The translations under genes were made by a program, and so were the position numbers. Below the pieces are notes generated by a model. It saw nothing but the letters and a program-made list of their open reading frames with translations, ran no database searches and was not told the DNA's origin. From Vandiemenella viatica (Eukaryota; Arthropoda; Insecta; Orthoptera; Morabidae), in assembly GCA_031002005.1 (NCBI GenBank), contig JARYHS010008074.1, forward strand, positions 13,462,924-13,526,923: a stretch of 64,000 nt of DNA, written 5' to 3'. Below are positions 56,007-64,000 of this stretch, piece by piece; within the stretch, counting starts at the first letter, position 1; every line of letters starts with the position of its first letter.

Positions 56007-56462
56007 ATGGGTATAGGTAAAGTAAATGTGGCATATATGAAAATCAAACAAAATTTTGGAGAAATCAACCAAATGTATATAAATATAGCACGGCAATTTC
56101 CGGACCATACAATAATGCTAGGAGGTGACTTTAACTTGCCTGATATCGACTGGACTAATTACGTTCACGTTACTGGGGGCAGGGATAAAGCAGCTTGCGA
56201 AATCATTCTAGACCTCTTCTCAGATCTCCATCTTGAACAGCTCGTAACTGAACCAACGCGATGCCTCAACGGTAACGAAAATATTTTAGATATAGTTGTT
56301 ACAAATAGGTCCGAACTATTCACGGATATTTCTACCACCGCAGGAATAAGTGATCACAAAGCTGTAATTGCTACAGTAAAACTAACAACCACGCGCAGAA
56401 AGAGAAAAGAGAGGATTGTTTACAGATTCAAAAAGGCTTCAAAAGAGTGTTTTAGAGCGTAG
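56007..56462 (+). pseudogene. Chance fusion: RTE linker plus inserted endonuclease
   Basis: The open frame runs from RTE-like linker (MGIGKVNVAYMKIKQNFGEI) straight into the inserted element's endonuclease from about residue 28. The endonuclease has GGDFNLPDIDW and AGISDHKA but lacks its N-terminal half, so it cannot fold as a full APE nuclease. Confidence 0.8.
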
Positions 56463-58490
56463 TTGAGGCATAATTACCACACCTTCTTGGTAGCAAGAGG
56501 CACCGTTGAAGAGAGGTGGCATCGATTCCTACATATACTCGGGGAAGGTATGAACTTGCATATACCCAAACGGACAATCAGGGAAGAGAACGATCCCCCA
56601 TGGTACACACGGGAGGTTAAAAGGTTACTCAAGAAGCAAGGAAGATACATGCACGATCAAAAAGGACGATGCATCGGACTGATTTAGATAATTTAGAGGA
56701 GATAAGGGGACGTGTTAAGAATGCGATGCGTGAGGCATTTAATAACTTTCGTGAAAATTCTCTAAGAGCCTCACTGAAAACCCTAAGAAACTTTGGTCGT
56801 ATGTAAAAAAAGTTAGTTGTAGTGGGAACAATAAGCCAGTTCTAATAAAAGACAGACGGGAGGTTGAAGACAGCTGCGACAAGGCTACCTTATTTAACAC
56901 CGAATTCAAAAATTCATTCATGCAAGAAAACTTGGAAAACATCCCCACTTTACCACATCGTGTGGAATTAGAGATGGATCCGATAGAAATTGATAGCGTA
57001 GGAATTGTAAAGCAATTAAAACTCCTGAAGTGGGGTAAAGCGCCGGGTCCCGATGGTATACCGGTAAGAGTATTTTCTGAATACGCGGAGGATATTGAAC
57101 CATTTCTGTCAGATATATTCCGTAAATCACTAGAAGAGAGAAAAGTACCTTCTAGCTGGAAAATAGCCCAGGTAATTCCCGTTTTTAAGAAAGGAGATCG
57201 GAGTGATCCTAGGAATTATCGACCCATATCTCTAACATCGGTCTGCAGCAGAATTCTGGAACATGTCATATGCTCGAACATAATGAAGTTTCTAGATGAG
57301 AACGAGTTACTTACACCATGCCAACACGGATTTCGGAAGAAGCGATTGTGTGAAACACAATTGGCCCTATTTTCCCACGACATAATGAAAGTTATCGATG
57401 CAGGTTCGCAAGTTGATGCGGTTTTTTGGATTTTCAGAAAGCTTTTGATTCTGTGCCACACAACCGACTTTTAGCGAAGATTCGAGCTTACGGTATTTCG
57501 GCTCAGATTTGCGAGTGGATACGTGATTTTCTAACTAGTCGATCACAATATGTCATTGTTGACGGGGAAGCCTCATCTAAGATAAATGTTACTTCGGGCG
57601 TTCCTCAGGGAAGTGTAATAGGTCCACTTCTTTATAAACGATCTAGGTGACAACGTCAAATGCTGGTTGCGATTGTTTGCCGACGATGCAGTTATCTATA
57701 GGGAAATAAGGTGCTCCGACGATTGCTTAGAAATTCAGCGTGATTTGGATGCTATTTTCGATTGGTGCCGTAAATGGCAGCTTACACTTAATTGCAAAAA
57801 GTGCAAGGCAATGCGGATAAGTAACAAGAAGAATCAGGTTGTTCATGAGTACAAAATAAACAATTCACCTGTTGACACGGTTGATTCCGTGAAGTATCTG
57901 GGGGTGATAGTACAAAGCAACATGAAATGGGACATGCACATAACTTCCGTCGTAAGCATGGCAAATTCTAAATTACGATTCATAGGTCGTATTTTGAGGA
58001 ATTGTAATGCTCAAACAAAGGAGATAGCGTATAAAACACTAGTGTGTCCGCATCTGGATTACTGTTGTGGGGTTTGGGATCCGTATCGCAAGGGTCTGAT
58101 TGACTCAGTTGAGAGGGTGCAGAGGAGAGCCGCTAGATTCGTGACTTGTTGTTACAGCCCTTATGAAAGCGTCACAGAATTGATACATAGATTGGGCTGG
58201 GATAGTTTGGAAGACAGACGACGTAGCTTGCGTTCGAATTTATTGGAGAATATGCGAAAAAATTTAAATTTCGAGTGCAATGAAATACTTCTTCCACCAA
58301 CCTATTTAGGTCGCAATGACCGGAGGGATAAGATTAGAGAAATAAGATGCCGTTCTGATACTTATATGTATTCCTTCTTTCCTCGCACTATTCGGGATTG
58401 GAATGGGCGGGTTTAGGATTGGTGCTTAGCACCCTCTTCCACCCACAATGTTTGTGATTTTCGGAGTATGGATGTAGATGTAGATGTAGA
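56085..58490 (+). mobile_element. Non-LTR retrotransposon, 5'-truncated, right arm only
   Basis: It starts inside the endonuclease (FPDHTIMLGGDFNLPDIDW, NILDIVVTNRS, AGISDHKAVI; 56090-56462). RT follows: LLKWGKAPGPDGIPVRVF, RNYRPISLTSVCSRILEHVI, GFRKKRLCETQLALF (56920-57474), DFQKAFDSVPHNRLLAKIRA and VTSGVPQGSVIGPLL (57426-57650), RLFADDAVIYREI (57667 on), ending RTIRDWNGRV-stop (58416). The tail is (GATGTA)n at 58470-58490. The left arm holds the empty site (about 17655-17662); a short ATAAA-like duplication is plausible. CR1/jockey group. Four frameshifts or stops, otherwise well kept, so fairly young. Confidence 0.92.
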
Positions 58491-58712
58491 TAAACATTAA
58501 ATCTGCTGTTGGGAAACCTCTTTTAAGCTCAACGACAAAAGTGATGAAATGCAGCAGAAATGGTACAATAATACTAGATTAAATACAAAAATAGGATCAG
58601 CTGCGATAAGAGAAGTAAGTAAATTCTGCTACTTGGGAAGTAAAATTACAACAGATGGCCGAAGCAGGAATGATGCTAAAATCAAAATAGCAGTAGAAAA
58701 AAGAGCATAGGC

Positions 58713-60435
58713 AGAGCAACACAAAACAGGGTATTAAATTGAATTATGTGTGTCCTCAGTGAATCTATGTTTGCTGTAATACTTTTATTTACTTCTCTAT
58801 TCATTTCATATCAGACTGAGTTACAGCAAAGCATGGCCAGGTTTAGCTAGTTAATCATACTATACACCATTTACAAGAATCAAGTAGGTAATGCTACATT
58901 TGAATTTTTTGTTTACTGTAACCTAATGCCAAAATTATTGCTAATGTCTGTTTTTTTTTTTTTCCCACATTGTAAGACCTGTTTCACAGAAATGGAAAAT
59001 GATACTCTAAGCTTCTTCTAGCTCTGTAGTTAGCCACATTGGTTTATCTGGCCACTTTTATGTGTGATACCTCTGATACTGAAACCATTGTCTGACCCTT
59101 GTTTGATTCTGTTTGCAGAAGCTAGGAACCATCTCTTGCACAGAAATTTTGCTGCTGAAGTTATGGCCATGAAGAATTCTGCTATCAGCGGTGATATACT
59201 TCCTTTATCAATGAATATGAAATCCTATTTCAATAACCTTGACACTGGTATATGATGACTTGTTTTGTGTGGTGGTTAATATTAGTAACAAACATCTTCC
59301 ATGACTTTTCTTTACTCTCATGTATAAGGCAACAAACTTTTGTTTTTACAATCCTGAAGGGCACTAAATTGTCTGGTATTTTAAATGATACAATTCAAAA
59401 CATTGTTCCATGATAGTGAAAAGGTAGATATGAGCCTGGCACTACTAGCATACTTCTACACTACTATTTTTCAAAATTTCGGCACCCAGAAGGAATGGTC
59501 TGAATCACTAAAAATCAGATGATTTGTATAAGAGTGGAACCATTATCAGTGATTCGGACTGCAGAGATATGACTAGCAGCACCCTATTTGCTGTGACCAG
59601 ACAAGTCAGTGTTACTACGCCTTGCTAAGTGGTGCAAAGCCATCAAATGAAGTAGAAATGTGAAGTAAAGTGCTGCTATGTCTCATTGACATCAAATTTT
59701 ACAATATTAGCATGTCATGAGTTCAGACGTGTGAGAATGACTGGTCTCCGGGAAGCGGATTAGTCGTATTGTGAGACTGCAGCTCATACATGGCACACTG
59801 CTACGACAGTGATGCATGTGAAACCAGTAGATAGAAGAGGGTATTACACAGCAATGATCACAGCTACTGAACCACACAATGTGACTACTCCATGATATGA
59901 CTGCCATCTTGTCTGCATGGCTGTAGCTGAAAAAAAAGTTTAGTCCAAAATTTTGGCTTGATGCCCATTATTAACTGGATCAATATATTTGCTATATGGT
60001 TTCAACATAAGAGATTCATCTATGTATAATGCAGAGAAATTCTGGACTGGCACAAAAAATAACTTAAGGATAAACAATAAAGTAAGAAGATGGTTAAGTC
60101 TTAAAGCCCTATTCACAAAATAAATAAATACAGATATGATCTTGGGATACAATACCACAGTGGGTTATAATATAAAAGTTAACTAATATTCGAATGTATA
60201 TGCATTTGTGGTGTTTGGAAAAAAAAAATCAGATTTGTTTTATTTTGGTTAACTTCAGAAAAGACTTTATCTTCATGTGCACATGACAATGGAATGCTCA
60301 GCAAAGTAGGCTACCAAAAAGAATGGCATTTAGATTCAAAACCACTCAAAAGTAACCAAAGAAGATTTGAGCAATCATCAGATCATTAATTAAAAACAAG
60401 CTAGTTTTTGATTTATATGCTTCTTAGCTTCCATG
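58713..60435. other. Mirror of 13369-16185 without the solo LTR
   Basis: Non-coding. It holds the empty target site of the left-arm solo LTR near 59250. No gene recognised. Confidence 0.45.
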
Positions 60436-62053
60436 TCCACCATTTATTTTATTTTATTTAACTTAATTGCAATGGAGCACAGGCTCTGGTGGCAATTTCC
60501 CTACATCCCCATCTTCCCCCTATCCTGCACCCACCTACATTTGCCCTTTACAAATTTTATCTTTAAATTCTTTCAACGTTATCGATAAATTATTCATCAT
60601 TTCTCTTGGTAACTCATTCCAATTCCTGACACCCTTACCTAAAAAATACAATCTTCCCACACCCTTGTGCCTGAAATCGAGTACCAGCTTGTGGTTATGG
60701 TCATCTTTTCCCTTCCATGCACTACTTTTCATACCTACTCCAATATCTTTCCATGCCTCATCACCAGTATATGCCCTGTACACTCCCATAACCCTCCTCA
60801 TCCTCCTCCTGTCTTGCAATGAATCCCATTCCAGCTCCTTTATCATATCCATCACTGATTGCATTCTGCGATAATTTCCAGAAACAAATCTAGTAGACCT
60901 TTTTTGCACCCTCTCCAACTCCTATAGTTGATACACAAAATGAGGGTCCCAGACTACACTACCATATTCGAGCAAAGTTTTTTTAACGCAAATCCTTTAC
61001 TTCTCTCATACATCCCCTCATCACTCTCTCCAACAAGTGCAGCATTTTGAAACCCTTTCCTACCACCTGACAATGTGTCCTGCCCAGTTAAGCTTGTTAT
61101 CAAATGTAATGCCAAGATATTTACATTTCAAGTCTTCAGCAAGCAATTTTTTCCCCATCTTATATTGATAATTAACGTTTATAAGCTGACTCTTCTTTGC
61201 ATTTATCTTCATCCCCTGTTTACCAACCCAACTAGATATCCTGTCCAGATCACCCTGCAACTGTTAACAATCCTCTATCATTTTGATTCTCTTATATAGC
61301 ATTATGTCATCTGCAAACAATCTAATTACAGATAGTAAACAATCAACACAATTATTCATTTGAATAACGAATAGCAATGGTCCCAATACACTACCCTGCG
61401 GCACTCCCATTTTTAATTGCACTTCTTTTGACACTACATTTCCTACCATAACTTTCTGATTTCTCCCTTTTAAAAATTCTTCTACCCAGAAAATCACTTT
61501 CTCATCTACTCCACTAGTTTTTACCTTATTTACTACCATTTTATGGCTCACTCTGTCAATACTCTTCATAAACCCATCTTCAGCCATTTTCTTTGCTGTT
61601 ATTAAGTCCTTGTTCCTCTCATATATTTCTGATGTGGTTGCATATCAATCTTTCCATTAATTTACCTACCACTGATGTCAAACTAGTTTGGCCTGTAAAT
61701 CTCAACACTATTTCTCACCCCTCCTTTATATACTGGTACTACTATTGCACTCTTCCAGTCCTGTGGTAAGCAGCAAGTATCCAGACTCAATTTGAATAAT
61801 ATTTCAAGATAAGGTACAATGTCACATCCCGCTATTTTTAAGATATCTGTAGTAACATTATCTACATCAGCCCCTTTATGTTTTTTCATCTTTCTTATTT
61901 CCTTTATGATTTCCTCAGGATGAATTTCAAATATTTTAGTATCTTCATTTCTAATTGTGTTGTTATGCTCATTCTTCGAATTAGACACTCCCGGTTCTGA
62001 TTCATTGTCCCTAATGCTTTCACTAAACTAGTTACTTAAAATCTCTGACTTTT

Positions 62054-62872
62054 TCAAATCTTCAGCATCTCTACTACCTCCCTTCCCCTCAGTTTCCTGA
62101 TATAGCCATAGAAATTTCTAGATGCATCAGTCAATGGTCCTCCTGCACTGACAATACTCTTTATAAACCTATCTTTAGCCACTTTCTTTGCTGTTATCAA
62201 GTCCTTGTTTAGTTTTTTTAAATATTCCCTACTACCCTGTTGTCTCTTAGCTCTGTTATGTTCTCTTCTTACCAACCTCTTTAACCTCCTCACTTCCCTA
62301 TTATAGTACATAGGTTCTCTACTTCTCTTTATTTTCTGCCCTGGAATAAATTTTTCTTCCCCCTTTCTTATTATCTCCTTGAACTCTTCCCACCTTGACT
62401 CTACTGTACTTGAGCCTTCCTTCCATTTGCTGAATTGTTCTCTGAAATATCTCTTCAAATTCGAAACCTGTGCCTTTTTATAGTTGTACCTATTTCCCCC
62501 TTCAATTTTGGCTGCTGGTTTACTGAATCCTCTAATATCCATCAGAACTGCTTCATCATCACTTATTCCTTCAGTTTCTTGATACCTCAAAAGGTTTTCA
62601 TCGGGCTTAATTAGAAATATATCCAAAATATTTTGTCCCCTAGCATTTTGCTCAACCACTTGTGTAAGTCCTCCTTCCCTTAAGATATTTGCAAATCTTT
62701 GTTCTCTTATGTTATTTATCTTATTTCCTTCGCAGTTTACACCTGGTAAATTTAAATACCCACCAATGATGATCATTCTAATCTCACCTCTGAAATCTGA
62801 GAATGAATTTAATTTCTCCCCAAAAGCCTCATCTTCTTCTGTCATTCTTCCACCGCGGTAAACAGCCAACAC
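62054..62872 (-). pseudogene. LINE A endonuclease, catalytically dead (right)
   Basis: Compared with the left copy, GGDLNLPGINW reads GGYLNLPGVNC (catalytic Asp to Tyr) and ISDHVAVL reads ISDDEAVL (catalytic His lost). The N-terminal endonuclease blocks are out of frame upstream. Confidence 0.85.
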
Positions 62873-63457
62873 TCTAATTTTTTCTTTTTTACTACCCCAG
62901 AAATCTACCCAAACTAACTCATGGTCTTGATCTATGAATGCCAGTGAACTGTGGTAGTTTTTGCTAACTAGTATGAAAACACCTCCACCAATTGCTCATC
63001 TATCTCTGCGGTACACTCTGTAACCATCAGGAAAAACCTCACTGTCTAGTACTTCTTCTTTTAACCAACTCTCTACCCCAATAATAACTTGTGGTTTGTG
63101 TATCTCTATTAAGTTTGCAAATTTGATTACTTTGTTCATTATACTTCTACAGTTTACTACTGGTGTTTCATTTTCAGCATTTATCTCCTCTTTCCCAGTT
63201 TTACCCTAGTCAGTTATTGTTTCAGCCACTTCATCTATTTCCTTAACATCTATGACTTTTCCCATTGTGAATCTGCAATCAGTATTACTTTGATAATCTA
63301 TTTTTGTCCCTTCACCAGCAGCCCCTAACCTAAAAAAGGCACAGTTCTGACCCCATCATCACTAGATATGGGCTCCCTCACTGTTTTAGCTAACAACTCA
63401 GAAAGTACTCCCTTCCCCCTTCTATTTAGGTGTAGGCCATGCCCAGTGAAATCCCAC

Positions 63458-63895
63458 CTACCAATGATGTTTAAAGGCACAACCCAACACAGAACTAATG
63501 CCTTTTCCAAGTAGCACTTCCGTTTCTACATTAACCTGCCTCACAGCACAGTTCAATTGTGGCCGGTCATGGCGACTTAGGACCTGCATGAGCTCCACCC
63601 TGGTATGCTGTGCCTCCTTTACCACCTTCCTCAGGTCACTCTCTATATCATAACTTGCGTTTCTATCAATACTATTTCCCACACCTCCCACTATCATTAC
63701 TCTATCGTCCTTAGTGAAACTTCTACAAAGTGAACCTATATCCTCTATTACCTGACCTAATGTTGCACTAGGTTTGGAAAAACTTGTGACATGGTATCCT
63801 GTACCTAACTGATCCTGCAGAAGAGGGCCTACACCTCTCCCATGGCGACTAACTAGCAGCAGAACCCTTTTTTTTCCTATTCTTGCCCTGCACAC
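63458..63895 (-). pseudogene. LINE A ORF1, SGNH-esterase-like (right, longer)
   Basis: 145 codons: KKRVLLLVSRHGRGVGPLLQ (block I reads VSRH instead of GSSH), DRVMIVGGVGNSIDRN, and a C-terminal VELMQVLSRHDRPQLNCAVR. Open through the codon that is a TGA in the left arm, but the nucleophile block is changed, so each arm lost ORF1 in a different way. Confidence 0.65.
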
Positions 63896-64000
63896 CCTTA
63901 TTCTTAAAGGTCTGCTGCATCTTACCTACTCCTACATCTACGTGAGGCTCTTACATTGTTCTGTGATCAAAAACTTATCCAATCATTAATTCCCTATGAG

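Larger units (their letters stand above)
54090..58712 (+). pseudogene. RTE-like non-LTR remnant (right copy)
   Basis: Mirror of the 17290-19770 part of the left copy. Endonuclease: FNGVNGVGFVMKKR, MGDWNAVVAEGKEGNTVGRY (54503 on), DSDHNLIVMKC (about 54770). It is interrupted by the TIR element (54903-55736) and by a 2.4-kb non-LTR insertion (56085-58490). The RT tail FCYLGSKITTDGRSRNDAKI lies at about 58620-58680. The element's 3' end was deleted in this arm at about 58712. Confidence 0.75.
60436..63950 (-). mobile_element. LINE A (right copy)
   Basis: Mirror of 9515-13368 without the MITE. Pieces: C-terminal domain (60918-60535), RT block with MGVPQGSVLGPLLF and LFADDIMLYKRI (61587-61264), RT N-terminal part (61988-61683), endonuclease (62872-62054), ORF1 (63895-63458). 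It carries its own stops, for example TAG for Trp in ITDWGK (about 63208). Confidence 0.85.
36844..64000 (-). repeat. Right arm of giant palindrome
   Basis: Reverse complement of 9436-36824 (see that entry). Arm-specific changes here: the non-LTR insertion 56085-58490, deletion of the equivalent of 16186-17289, an 85-bp tandem duplication (53901-54060), an 18-bp tandem duplication (48541-48577) and a 39-nt filler between repeated flanks (48410-48492). Confidence 0.97.

Noticed and set aside
56085..58490. Viral origin of the RT-bearing insertion
   Set aside because: APE-type endonuclease plus RT without LTRs, gag, protease or envelope, and a simple-repeat tail: a non-LTR retrotransposon.
9436..64000. 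Simple assembler duplication of one identical sequence
   Set aside because: The arms differ by substitutions, transposon insertions with clean empty sites and deletions, so they are two distinct molecules or loci. A haplotype mis-join is still possible and is listed in the findings.

Overview
The window is eukaryotic, AT-rich DNA that is very dense in transposable elements, and it looks like an insect nuclear genome. Pointers are GT-AG introns up to 17 kb, several non-LTR retrotransposon types, Penelope-like elements (PLEs), hAT and mariner remnants and a tRNA-derived SINE. The size of the introns and the mix of repeats suggest a large-genome insect such as a polyneopteran (cockroach, stick insect, orthopteran), but that is inference. 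There are no bacterial genes, operons or CRISPR arrays.

The only host gene I recognise is the 3' part of an axonemal dynein heavy chain, most like DNAH10. Six plus-strand exons (4995-5126, 8486-8697, 26085-26252, 28968-29150, 30629-30781, 31259-31405) splice in frame and end in ...GVCLTLNTD-stop. Its last four exons occur again on the minus strand (42333-42479, 42968-43120, 44583-44765, 47453-47620).

This is because most of the window is one giant inverted repeat. The left arm (about 9436-36824) and right arm (36844 to the window end) are reverse complements around a 19-nt spacer at 36825-36843. Positions pair as x and about 73668-x, with indel drift. The arms carry the same dynein exons, hAT copies, LINEs, PLEs and SINE in mirror order, tail to tail, and differ by about 1 percent in exons and somewhat more elsewhere. 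Arm-specific events are a solo LTR (14585-15650) and a G-rich MITE (11644-12011) only on the left, and a 2.4-kb non-LTR insertion (56085-58490) and a ~1.1-kb deletion only on the right. The centre lies inside a Penelope element.

Layout: 1-9435 is single-copy here and holds two dynein exons, hAT, nested PLE, mariner and LINE fragments. 9436-26084 is a huge dynein intron filled with LINE A, a solo LTR, an RTE-like LINE, a third PLE, LINE B and a hAT MITE. 26085-31405 holds the last four exons. 31406-36824 holds the 3' flank, a SINE and two tandem PLE copies. 36844-64000 is the mirror image.

The points most worth a second look are the palindrome, the strictly synonymous differences between the two sets of dynein exons set against free decay of the transposons, and hammerhead-ribozyme-like motifs with a covarying stem II in the PLE terminal repeats. 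The palindrome could be a real segmental inverted duplication (possibly an ampliconic spermatogenesis locus) or two haplotypes joined head to head during assembly; the sequence alone cannot decide.
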